From contig JAWVFI010000085.1 in NCBI GenBank assembly GCA_033856235.1, positions 1-64,000 on the forward strand: 64,000 nt of DNA, given 5' to 3'. Origin of the DNA: DASXRU01 sp033856235 (GTDB taxonomy: Bacteria > Acidobacteriota > Blastocatellia > Pyrinomonadales > Pyrinomonadaceae). The notes beneath the pieces were generated by a model. That model was given only the letters and a program-made list of their open reading frames with translations, was not told the origin of the DNA and ran no database searches. This document shows positions 1-7,901 of the stretch, one piece after another. The number at the start of each line of letters is the position of its first letter. The stretch's first letter is position 1. The position numbers and the translations under genes were made by a program.

Positions 1-480
1 CCGAGTATGACTCCTTCGCCCTCGCGATCCTTCACCTCACGACTGATTGCCAACGCCTGCTCGTAAAACTCAATCGCCTTCTCGTAACGGCCCAGACGGT
101 GATAGGCATTGCCCAGATTGCCGAGTACGAGTCCTTCCCCGGCGCGATTCTTCATCTCACGATGGATGGCCAGCGCCTGCTCGTAAAACTCAATCGCCTT
201 CTCGTAACGGCCCAGATTGTTATAGGCATTGCCCAGATTGCCGAGTGCGCCTCCTTCCCGGTCGCGATCCTTCACCTCCCGAGTGATTGCCAGGGCCTGT
301 TCGTCAAACTCAATCGCCTTCTCGTAACGGCCCAGACTGCTATAGGCACTACCGGTGGCCGCGAGCGTGACTCCCTCACCGGCCCGGTTTTTCACCTCAC
401 GATAGATCGTCAGCGCATGCTCGTAATATTCAATCGCTTTCTCGGAGCGGCTCAGATAGGAATAGTTAAATCCGATGTTG
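1..480 (-). repeat. Tandem 120-bp DNA repeats encoding TPR units
   Basis: Three near-identical 120-base units, plus a diverged fourth, lie inside the truncated TPR gene. The stretch starting ctcgtaaaactcaatcgcc near 60 recurs near 180 and, with one change, near 300. Identity holds at the DNA level as well as the protein level, which points to recent unit duplication or to homogenisation by recombination. Each unit encodes exactly one 40-residue TPR. Confidence 0.9.
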
Positions 481-1031
481 TAAAGAGATCGCGCGGCCCA
501 GTATTGATCGCCCAGTTCGCGCCACACCGAGAGCGCTTGTTGCAGCTTGTCAATCGCCTGCTCGGGCTGCTTTCGCAACTCCCTGGCTTCGAGCATCCAT
601 CGCTCGGCGGCAATGCGCTGCCTGTCCTGCGCCGTGGCCGCCGCCTTCACTTCCAGGCGCACCTGGTAGGATCCGGCGAGCGTGGCTGAACTGGCGGCAC
701 GTACCGTGAGCCGATAATTCCCGCTCGCCGCTGCCTCCGCCGAGAGCGACTCCAGCCCGCCGACCGGAGCAAGGTTGAACTCGACCATCTGCTTACCGTC
801 CGGGGCCGCAAGCACCAGCGCCGCGTCAATGGCTTTCTGCTCCAACACGACGCGCATGAACTGTCCCGTTTGAAGCGTGATCTGATAAGTGCGCGACTGG
901 CCGCCGGAAATATGGCTCTCGACCAATTGGCCGGGAGCAAGCGTCAGCGGTTCCGGTGTGACCTGTGCGTGTGCGAAAACGCACGACAAGCCGAGAATCA
1001 GCATCAGCAAAGAGAATCGCCTACTCAGCAT
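1..1031 (-). CDS. Secreted PPC-TPR protein, probable second CHAT-family protein (3' end beyond window)
   Basis: The frame is open from an ATG at 1031 to base 1 (343 codons) and continues outside the window, so only the N-terminal part is seen. It begins with a signal peptide or lipoprotein signal (hydrophobic core followed by LGLSC). Next comes a PPC-like beta domain (about residues 25-140). TPR repeats follow from about residue 165, with a strikingly regular 40-residue period (consensus LGRYEKAIEFYEQALAI). The layout matches the N-terminal part of the CHAT protein encoded just upstream at 1139-4384, 107 bases away on the same strand, so a C-terminal CHAT protease domain is likely but not visible. 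It probably acts outside the cytoplasm. That it is a paralogue of its neighbour is well supported. The protease activity is inference. Confidence 0.85.
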   Translation of the reverse strand, partial: MLSRRFSLLMLILGLSCVFAHAQVTPEPLTLAPGQLVESHISGGQSRTYQITLQTGQFMRVVLEQKAIDAALVLAAPDGKQMVEFNLAPVGGLESLSAEAAASGNYRLTVRAASSATLAGSYQVRLEVKAAATAQDRQRIAAERWMLEARELRKQPEQAIDKLQQALSVWRELGDQYWAARSLYNIGFNYSYLSRSEKAIEYYEHALTIYREVKNRAGEGVTLAATGSAYSSLGRYEKAIEFDEQALAITREVKDRDREGGALGNLGNAYNNLGRYEKAIEFYEQALAIHREMKNRAGEGLVLGNLGNAYHRLGRYEKAIEFYEQALAISREVKDREGEGVIL

Positions 1032-1138
1032 ACTTTTCAGTCCGATCAGCTACCGACATTTCGGGTTCGCCATTCCGTCAGGGGGGTTAACGCTATCCGC
1101 TCAAGTGGCCAACTACGTCCGACAGGCCAAGCCTTTAG

Positions 1139-4100
1139 TCACCGCCACTCGCCCTGCAGGGTAAACGCTGCCCAGTAATAAGGCGACTGCCACTGCTTTT
1201 GGTGCGACATTTCCACCTGCGCGGCGCGCAGAGCTGCGGCCGGAGTTTTCTTTTCGCGGAGCATACCCCGGTAAAAGCGGGCCATCAGATCCGCTGTGGC
1301 CTTGTCATTTACGTTCCACAGGCTGACGACGACGCGGCGGGCCCCTGCATACATGAATCCACGCGTCAGCCCGACCAAGCCTTCCCCTTTGATCTCTTTA
1401 CCCAGGCCGGTTTCGCAGGCGCTCAACACCACCAACTCGGCCGGCAAATTCAGATTGTAGATTTCGTGCGCGCGCAAGAAACCATCCTGGGGTTTGCCGG
1501 ATTCATCCACTAGGGAAAGGACGATGGCCGACAGGTCGGAACGCTCGGAGTCGATAAATCCGTGGGTCGCAAAATGAACGTAACGATACTTGCTCAATTC
1601 GCCGCCGGTGGCCGTGGCGCGGTTTGCTTTGAAGTCAATCGCTTTTAGATTCTTAGCGCGTGGCGCTTCCGCGAGGATCTGATCCGCTTCCTGCCGGGTG
1701 AACTTCAAGCGTCGGATGATGAGGCCCGAATCATCGGAGAGATGTTCGAGGATTCGCGTCTCAGCAGCTCCGTCACCCGGAACGCGTCTCGGCGCCACTG
1801 TTCTGGCTGCGGCGGCAACCCGCTCATCGGCGGCAGAGAAGACGGGATCGGCAATAATGGCCACATTGTTGGGCGCGAGTTTGCGGTTGAGCAACCCCTG
1901 ACGTTGGATCGCCAGGGCCGACGCCGATGGTAGCGAGATTACTTCGTGATCCTGTATCAACGGCCGGTAACTTGCAGCATCTGCCGGCTGACCACTGACC
2001 GATGACAAGGCCGCGAATGGCACATACTGCAAGGCTCCGTCGGCGACTATGACCAGACGCTCAACGCCCAGTTCGGATCCAATCGGCCCGAGCACCATTT
2101 CGCTCAGATTCTTAACAGACATCGACAATTGCGAATCTGCCAGCGCAATTCTCTCCTGCTTCAATTGCGCGGTCTCGCCTGTCTTGAATTGACTCCGGGC
2201 AGTCAGTAAACCGTAAACCTGGCGCGCGGCTTTCTCTATCACTTCTCGGCTTGGTAACTCGTGGCTCTTTGAGGAAGTCGGAGTAATTGTCCACACATAA
2301 CTGCGTTCGTCACCGAGTGAGTACTCAAGCAACATCGTGCCGCGGTCCAACTGCTTTTGAATTTCCTTCAGTCCCAGCGGCTGCGGCTGAGTGAGGGCGG
2401 CGTAGGCGGGACTGCTTTTCCGAATAGCCGCCTGGGCCTGGCGATGCTGATCTTCCAGCTCGGAAATCTCTTTACTCAATAATGCGGCGCGGTCCTTTGC
2501 ATTCTGCCCGAGCGCCTGCATCTGCCGCTCCGCCTTGGCATTGATTTGCTGAGAGAGAGTGCGCTCCCGTTCCAGCAGCGCCGCATCGACACCGTGCCTA
2601 ATATTTGCCCGCGCTTCCGTCAGCATTTCTAAAAGGCTCCGGGCATGCGCTTGTTCGCTGACTCGTAATGCCATCGCATCGTTTCCGGCCGCAGGATTTG
2701 CGCGATGCATGCTCATGAGCAGATCTATGTAGAACTGGTAAGCGTCGTGCTTGACGCCAAGATATGAGGCGCGCAACTGCGTGTCCGTCTGCCCACGCAC
2801 TTCCTCAATTATCGTGATGGCCTGTTCGATACGTTTGCGCGCGGCAGGTAGGTCGCCGCGTTCGCGCTCTACGCGGGCCAGGCCTTGAAGCACGTTGGCT
2901 TCTTCGCGCCGGTCCCTAACCGCCTGGGACAGCGAGAGCGCCTCGTTGTAATACCTGGCGGCTGGCTCCAATTCGCCCGACATAGCATGGACATAGCCCA
3001 AATGTTCAAGCGTGGCTGCTTCCGACCTGCGGTCCTTTGTGGCCCGTTGCAGGTCGAGCGCCTGCTGGTGGTATTCCACCGCTTTTTGCCGCTGGCCCAT
3101 GGAATACATAGCTACGCCCAGACCATCCAGCGTGATGGCCTCGCCGCGTTTGTTTCCGGTAGTCCGGTGCAGCCTTAGCGCCTGATTGTAGTGTTCCAGA
3201 GCTTGGGTAGTGTCGGCCAGTGAGGCGTGGATATAGGCCAGGTGATAATGTGTATCAGCCTCGCCCCTTATGTCCTTTGTCGACTGCTGTAGCTCGAGCG
3301 CTTCTTTGAGGGATTCGAGCGCTCGTTCTTTTTCTCCGAGAAAAGTGTAAACGGCCGCGATATTGAGGAGCGTATCGCCTATCCTTGTGTTCTTTCCTGT
3401 TTCCTTCTTCAGCGTTAAAGATTGGTTGTAGTATTCCAGCGCGTTCTGACTGTCTCCCAACTTGAAGTAGATCAGGCCGATATTATTCAGCGTGTCGGCC
3501 TCGGGCCCGCGTTCCTTTCTGCCTGACCAGATCGCCAGCGCCTGACTGTAGTACTCCAGCGCCTTATGGGGTTCACCCAACGTGTCATAGACTCCCCCGA
3601 TATTGTTAAGCACCACCGGCTCATACGTCGCATTCCCGAGACTCTTCCATAAGCCGAGTGCCTGGCTGTAATGCTCCAATGCAGTTTGCGAGTCGCCAGT
3701 TGAGAGATGAATAAAACCAGTAACCTTAAGGCTGTAGTACTCCAGCAGACGATCATTTAAAGAGCGAAACATCGGCAGCGCTTGCTGGTATTTATCCAGC
3801 GCCTGGCGCCGGGCCTCTATCGCCGGTTGCTTGCTTAGTTGATATCCCTCCCAGAAAAGCTTTTCAGCGGCCACTCGCTCGATATCTGCAGGCAGGGGAT
3901 ATCTCAGCGCTTCCACTGTTATCACATAACTTCCGGCGCGGGGTTTCCTGTCAGGCAGACGCACCTCAATGCGGTACTCTCCAGTTTCGGCCGCAATCAG
4001 CGAAAGCGGTTCTAGTCCGTTTGCACCGCTGGGTCCGTCAGCCTTTATGAGTTGCTGGCCTCCTGGCGCCAACAACGCCACTGCCACATCTACCCCCTGC

Positions 4101-4384
4101 TGGTCCACCAGCGCGTGAAAGTATTGACCTTTAACAAGCGAAACACTATAGGTGTGAACCAGTTCTTCGTCAGCTTCTCGCTTTACGGAAGAGCCTGGTT
4201 CCAGAGTCGTGACGTCGGCACCCCGCTGCTGTGTTGGATTCAGCTTAGGTGTTCCCAGCAAGGGAGAGGCGAACACTCCGCAGGAAGCGACGGAGCAAAA
4301 GAGTAAGATGGTGGCGAAGGAGCACCGGGCCTGCCCCCGTAGAAGCTTTCCGTTTCGAGAGTGATACATGATCTGACGTAACAT
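1139..4384 (-). CDS. CHAT-domain caspase-like protein with PPC and TPR repeats
   Basis: This is a 1081-residue exported protein. Residues 1-45 form a signal sequence. A PPC-like beta domain covers about 60-160. At least nine 40-residue TPRs run from about 190 to 560, a helical linker follows, and a CHAT domain takes up about 740-1081. CHAT is a clan-CD (caspase/separase-like) peptidase domain. The expected dyad is present as His941 in ATHGF and Cys990 in SACETG, so it is probably active. The first ATG has GGAGAG about nine bases upstream. The next gene on the same strand is a paralogue. Upstream lie a lysine-rich small protein, a Ser/Thr kinase and a sigma factor. Substrates are unknown. CHAT-TPR proteins elsewhere act in regulated proteolysis, including type III-E CRISPR systems, but no CRISPR is seen here. 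Confidence 0.9.
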   Translation of the reverse strand: MLRQIMYHSRNGKLLRGQARCSFATILLFCSVASCGVFASPLLGTPKLNPTQQRGADVTTLEPGSSVKREADEELVHTYSVSLVKGQYFHALVDQQGVDVAVALLAPGGQQLIKADGPSGANGLEPLSLIAAETGEYRIEVRLPDRKPRAGSYVITVEALRYPLPADIERVAAEKLFWEGYQLSKQPAIEARRQALDKYQQALPMFRSLNDRLLEYYSLKVTGFIHLSTGDSQTALEHYSQALGLWKSLGNATYEPVVLNNIGGVYDTLGEPHKALEYYSQALAIWSGRKERGPEADTLNNIGLIYFKLGDSQNALEYYNQSLTLKKETGKNTRIGDTLLNIAAVYTFLGEKERALESLKEALELQQSTKDIRGEADTHYHLAYIHASLADTTQALEHYNQALRLHRTTGNKRGEAITLDGLGVAMYSMGQRQKAVEYHQQALDLQRATKDRRSEAATLEHLGYVHAMSGELEPAARYYNEALSLSQAVRDRREEANVLQGLARVERERGDLPAARKRIEQAITIIEEVRGQTDTQLRASYLGVKHDAYQFYIDLLMSMHRANPAAGNDAMALRVSEQAHARSLLEMLTEARANIRHGVDAALLERERTLSQQINAKAERQMQALGQNAKDRAALLSKEISELEDQHRQAQAAIRKSSPAYAALTQPQPLGLKEIQKQLDRGTMLLEYSLGDERSYVWTITPTSSKSHELPSREVIEKAARQVYGLLTARSQFKTGETAQLKQERIALADSQLSMSVKNLSEMVLGPIGSELGVERLVIVADGALQYVPFAALSSVSGQPADAASYRPLIQDHEVISLPSASALAIQRQGLLNRKLAPNNVAIIADPVFSAADERVAAAARTVAPRRVPGDGAAETRILEHLSDDSGLIIRRLKFTRQEADQILAEAPRAKNLKAIDFKANRATATGGELSKYRYVHFATHGFIDSERSDLSAIVLSLVDESGKPQDGFLRAHEIYNLNLPAELVVLSACETGLGKEIKGEGLVGLTRGFMYAGARRVVVSLWNVNDKATADLMARFYRGMLREKKTPAAALRAAQVEMSHQKQWQSPYYWAAFTLQGEWR

Positions 4385-4459
4385 GGCGTGACTCTCCAGC
4401 GGTGGACCTCAAATGGGGATTAGAAGCAGGACTGGCTTTGAAAGCCGCATTCGAACTGG

Positions 4460-4501
4460 CAACCGGTGTCTCATAAATAGCAGATCATGAGACACCGGTT
4501 G
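4460..4501. terminator. Perfect 15-bp inverted repeat, terminator-like
   Basis: The arm at 4460-4474 (caaccggtgtctcat) is perfectly complementary to 4487-4501 across a 12-base loop. It lies 22 bases downstream of the lysine-tail gene stop and 75 bases upstream of the CHAT gene start. No T-run follows on either strand, so it may be a factor-dependent terminator, an mRNA-stabilising hairpin, an attenuator or a protein-binding site. Confidence 0.5.
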
Positions 4502-4523
4502 TCGAGACCTACCGATCTCGTCC

Positions 4524-4940
4524 CTACTTCTTCGTGGCCTTCGTGGTCTTCTTAGCCTTCGAACTTTTCGTGGCCTTCGAGCTCTTGGTGGCCCTGGAAC
4601 TCTTCTTGGCGTTCGAACTCTTGGTAGCCTTCGAGCTCTTCTTAGCCTTCAGGCTCTTCTTAGGCAACGGGCTTCCAGGCGTACCACTCCAGCTCGGTTC
4701 ATCGTCTTCAGCTTTGGACGGCTTTGCATGCGGATCATTCGGGGGGGCCACTGAGTTACGTCCAGATCCCGACACGTTGTTCGGGCCGGTCTGCGTGCCG
4801 ACTAAGGTGTGACTAAAACCGCAGCTACACGCCAGGTTAGGAATGGTTACTGCATTCCCGGTACCCGGCCCGACAAAGGCTAGGCTGGCAGTGGCGGTTG
4901 TTTGGTTCTTGTGTGTCACATTGAAATTCCAACTAGGCAT
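4524..4940 (-). CDS. Unknown 138-aa protein with histone H1-like Lys/Ser/Ala tail
   Basis: The start is taken at the ATG at 4940 (MPSWNFNV) because AAGGAG lies six bases upstream. The longer frame beginning at 4964 has no such signal. Residues 1-75 are polar and look beta-rich, with an ACSCG cysteine pair near residue 40 and several Gly/Asn/Thr-rich turns. Residues 75-93 are acidic and proline-rich. Residues 94-138 are an almost pure Lys/Ser/Ala/Thr tail built from repeats such as KKSSKATKSS, encoded by short degenerate DNA repeats. Such tails resemble histone H1 or bacterial AlgP/Hc1-like DNA-binding tails, but the N-terminal part is not a family I recognise. It sits between the kinase and the CHAT protein genes, so it could be a kinase target (many serines) or a protease substrate. 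Both ideas are speculative. Confidence 0.75.
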   Translation of the reverse strand: MPSWNFNVTHKNQTTATASLAFVGPGTGNAVTIPNLACSCGFSHTLVGTQTGPNNVSGSGRNSVAPPNDPHAKPSKAEDDEPSWSGTPGSPLPKKSLKAKKSSKATKSSNAKKSSRATKSSKATKSSKAKKTTKATKK

Positions 4941-5273
4941 TCTATTCTCCTTCTTGCTTTTCAACCTGCGACGGCTGATTTGCTTAACGAAAATCCAAAG
5001 CAGTCAAAGGGGCAACTGCTTCTACCCATTAACGCGAGAATTGGTGTGGAAAACCACCAGAGCTACGGATGGCCAGCAGAAGTAGCGTGGCCGGCTTGGC
5101 CTTAAAGGCCGGTTTGTCTGGGACGACAAGCTAACTGCGCTTCAATGGGCCGCATGATATTCCTGAGACGAGTGAAGGTCAATCGCTTTTCGCAGGGCAG
5201 GTACGCTACAGCCTTTGGGCGCTCAACAATTCAACTACTACTAATGCAAGGCCGCCGTTGAATCCTAAGCTTG
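4941..5273. other. Intergenic region between kinase and lysine-tail gene
   Basis: These 333 bases carry no convincing gene. A short near-palindrome (ggccttaaaggcc, 5098-5110) is the only clear structure. The minus strand has a TTGACT hexamer about 40-50 bases upstream of the lysine-tail gene, but without a good -10 partner. The gap suggests that gene has its own promoter. Confidence 0.4.
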
Positions 5274-7199
5274 CTAGTGATGTTCGAGTTTGATGGCGTG
5301 GACCAGAACTGGCCCGGCAATTCTGAGACTTGTTTGCTTTAGCTGATCGTCTTTCTCAAGCGTAGGTTTCGCGGCGGAATTTGCTTTTAAGAATTCCTCA
5401 ACCCGCGTGTTGAGACTTGCGTCTTTCACCAGGCCTCGGTTGGTTCGATTCGCGACTTTGACAGCTTCCAATTCGGGCACGGCACTGGCGGCAAACACTA
5501 ACCAGAGTTTTTCCGTCCCTTGTTCGGCGTCAAATACGAACCAACTCTGTTGCGGAATTTCCACCCTCTGATTTTCAGCCACATAAGACAACCCATCATT
5601 GGCCGTGGTTGAGGGAAAGAGCACCACAAATGAAGTCGCGCCATCAGCCGAAGGGCCTTCGTTGAGAATGTACAGGTAGCCGGGTTGCGTACTACTTAAG
5701 TTCAAGCGAACCCGGTAGTCTTTCTCAAAATTGATCTCTCCTGACAATCTGAAAGGGTCTTCGAACGGCCGCCCCTCGCGATACTTTTGCACCGTCATCC
5801 AGTAACTGAGTTTGCGCTCGGCGACGGGAGCCGAGGGCGGAACTGGAGCCACTCCGGTTGCGGGACGCAATCGAGACCAATTCGCCGCGACGGCAATGCC
5901 TGCGACGAGAACTACGGCCAGAGCTATGCCGGCAATGAGCTTGGTGCGACGAGGTTGCCTGCTTTCGATCGCTTCGGATTCAGATCGCCTTGTAGTTGCC
6001 GAATCGGCTCCGGGAACCCTGGCGGATGTTGCCGGCAAGCCTGAGGGCGGAGCGACTGAGCGCTCAATTTCCACATCCAGCTCCAACCGTCGCTTCAGGT
6101 TCCGCAGGTCGATAAGCATGTCCTTCGCGGTTTGATACCGCTCGTCAGTATTCTTCGCCAGCGCCTTACTAACAATGCGCTGCAACTCCGGCGGAACGTT
6201 CCCACCGCCTAACGCACTCAGCAGGAGCGGTTCCTTCTCCAGGATGTCCACAATCGTGTGGCTGCTGGTGACGCCAGTGAAAGGAACGCGGCCGGAGATC
6301 ATCTCGTAAATGACGACGCCGGTACTCCACAAATCGGTGCGCTCATCGACTCGCAACGCCTGGGCTTGCTCGGGGGACATGTAATTAACGGTGCCCATAA
6401 TGCTGCCAGGAATGGTTCGGACCAGTACGGCGGTATTTGCCTCCGTGTCGGATAGCCCGCCCGTTGTCACCGGCTCTGACAGTTTTGCCAGACCAAAGTC
6501 CAACACCTTTACCACGCGGTCACGGCGGCGGACCATGATATTTTCGGGTTTAATGTCACGGTGAACGATCTTGGCCTCGTGGGCGGCGTCGAGGGCCGCG
6601 ACCACCTGCATACTGATGTCGATCATTTCCGCGAGCTTGAGTTGCTTTCCGATGAGGTGTTCGCGCAGGGTCGCGCCATCGACATATTCGCTGACAATGA
6701 AATGGAGCGAATCAGTGTCGCCAAACTCGAAGATAGTCAGGATGTTCGGCTGGTTGAGGGAGGAAGCGAGTTTTGCTTCCTGCTTGAAGCGCTGCATCCG
6801 CCGTTTGTCAGCAGCCACATCCGCGGGAAGTATTTTTAGAGCCACGGTGCGATCGAGGTTGATGTCCTGCGCCAGGTAAACCTCACCCATTCCACCCTCG
6901 CCGAGCTTTTTAAGAATGCGGTAATGACTGATGAGCTGGTCGGGCTCCAAGACGTCCTGGTTAACTTCGGAGCCATCGGCTTCTGCGGCCAGCAACGAAG
7001 CGACTTCCGCAACCGCCGGGGCCTGAATGAAATTTTCCTGGTCGGCGTGGTGGTGAGAATCGATGAGCTTTTCGACTTCGCGGCGCAATGATTCGTCCGC
7101 GCCACACTGACCCGCGACGTAGGCTTTACGCTGGTCGGGTTCCAGGGCGAGCGCGGATTTGAAGATGCCGCTAATCTGCTGCCATCGTTCCGGCTGCAT
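5274..7199 (-). CDS. Membrane Ser/Thr protein kinase (PknB-like) with C-terminal DUF4384-like sensor
   Basis: A 641-residue Hanks-type kinase. The start is the ATG at 7199, which shares its A with the TGA of the sigma-factor gene (TGATG). This gives the N-terminus MQPERWQQI typical of acidobacterial kinases. The longer frame would run into the sigma gene. The kinase domain covers about 92-365: glycine loop GEGGMGEV (100-107), Lys122, HRD (213-215), DFG (234-236) and SPEQ in the activation segment, so it should be active. One TM helix lies near 440-460. The C-terminal ~160 residues are predicted extracytoplasmic and resemble DUF4384, which is often attached to kinases and caspase-like proteins. 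It probably senses an envelope signal. Start-stop coupling points to joint expression with the sigma factor. Confidence 0.93.
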   Translation of the reverse strand: MQPERWQQISGIFKSALALEPDQRKAYVAGQCGADESLRREVEKLIDSHHHADQENFIQAPAVAEVASLLAAEADGSEVNQDVLEPDQLISHYRILKKLGEGGMGEVYLAQDINLDRTVALKILPADVAADKRRMQRFKQEAKLASSLNQPNILTIFEFGDTDSLHFIVSEYVDGATLREHLIGKQLKLAEMIDISMQVVAALDAAHEAKIVHRDIKPENIMVRRRDRVVKVLDFGLAKLSEPVTTGGLSDTEANTAVLVRTIPGSIMGTVNYMSPEQAQALRVDERTDLWSTGVVIYEMISGRVPFTGVTSSHTIVDILEKEPLLLSALGGGNVPPELQRIVSKALAKNTDERYQTAKDMLIDLRNLKRRLELDVEIERSVAPPSGLPATSARVPGADSATTRRSESEAIESRQPRRTKLIAGIALAVVLVAGIAVAANWSRLRPATGVAPVPPSAPVAERKLSYWMTVQKYREGRPFEDPFRLSGEINFEKDYRVRLNLSSTQPGYLYILNEGPSADGATSFVVLFPSTTANDGLSYVAENQRVEIPQQSWFVFDAEQGTEKLWLVFAASAVPELEAVKVANRTNRGLVKDASLNTRVEEFLKANSAAKPTLEKDDQLKQTSLRIAGPVLVHAIKLEHH

Positions 7200-7780
7200 C
7201 AGGCCACACTCCCGCTTAGTTCCTGGTAAAGCCAGGCTCTGGCCATATTCCAATCGCGCGTTACCGTGTTCTCAGAGATCTTCAAGACGCCGGCAATCTC
7301 TTCGTTGTTCAGACCGCCAAAATATCGCAACTCCACCACCTGGCCGCGGCGCGGATCCATTTCGGCCAGGCGCAGCAGCGCTTCGTCCAGCAGCAGTAAC
7401 GCCGGGGCGCGTTCGTGGGCCACCATCGCGGTTTCATCGAGAGAAATCTTCTGTAGCCCACCGCCGCGTTTCGCGTAGGCGTGGAGCCGCGCGTGGTCAA
7501 TCAGGATGCGGCGCATGATCTGCGCGGAGATGGCAAAGAAGTGTGAACGATTTGCCCAATGGACGTTTTTCTGATCGACCAGACGCACATAAGCTTCATT
7601 AATCAGCGCCGTGGTCTGCAGCGTATGGCCCTTTTGCTCGCGGTTCATATAGCGCTTCGCCATTTTGTGGAGTTCGTCGTAGACAAGGGGATAGAGCTGA
7701 TCGAGCGCGGTTTGATTTCCGTTGCTCCATTCGGCAAGCAACTGCGTAATCTCGTGCGGCGAACGGGAAGGGTCTCTCAT
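7199..7780 (-). CDS. ECF-type RNA polymerase sigma factor (ECF-like, TIGR02999 type)
   Basis: A 193-residue sigma-70 family protein of the extracytoplasmic-function type. Region 2 covers about 10-95, including the LINEAYVRLVD and FFAISAQIMRRILIDHAR segments typical of the group seen in Acidobacteria and Planctomycetes. Region 4 covers about 120-185, with an HTH around GGLNNEEIAGVLKISENTV. No anti-sigma gene is adjacent. Instead its stop overlaps the start of a membrane kinase, a pairing known in which kinase phosphorylation can control ECF factors lacking anti-sigma factors. The target promoters are unknown. The downstream kinase, lysine-tail and CHAT genes are natural candidates. Confidence 0.93.
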   Translation of the reverse strand: MRDPSRSPHEITQLLAEWSNGNQTALDQLYPLVYDELHKMAKRYMNREQKGHTLQTTALINEAYVRLVDQKNVHWANRSHFFAISAQIMRRILIDHARLHAYAKRGGGLQKISLDETAMVAHERAPALLLLDEALLRLAEMDPRRGQVVELRYFGGLNNEEIAGVLKISENTVTRDWNMARAWLYQELSGSVA

Positions 7781-7812
7781 GGGCGGCGGGCCAAGTGTAA
7801 CACCATAAGCCA

Positions 7813-7900
7813 GTCAGAACCGCCAGCGGTAGCGGGCGGTTGATCTAGCCCAGTCATCGCCAGCGAGAGGTCAACTGCCCGCTACCACAGGCGGTTCTGA
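7813..7900. repeat. REP-doublet-like inverted pair, family A (tcagaaccgcc...gcggtagcgggc)
   Basis: Two roughly 30-base copies of the same sequence face each other. The left arm at 7814-7844 and the reverse complement of the right arm at 7871-7900 agree at about 27 of 31 positions, around a 26-base spacer. A third copy, single and partial, lies at 56881. It fills the gap between dnaB and the sigma-factor gene and could end dnaB transcription. Confidence 0.85.
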
Positions 7901-7901
7901 T

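Noticed and set aside
1..480. Regular direct repeats that could suggest a CRISPR array
   Set aside because: The period is 120 bases without variable spacers and the unit is coding (TPR). No cas genes are in the window despite the CHAT protease.
47..689. Plus-strand open frames over the start of the window
   Set aside because: They are the antisense of a minus-strand TPR gene whose frame is open to the window edge, with a clean signal peptide, PPC domain and regular TPRs.
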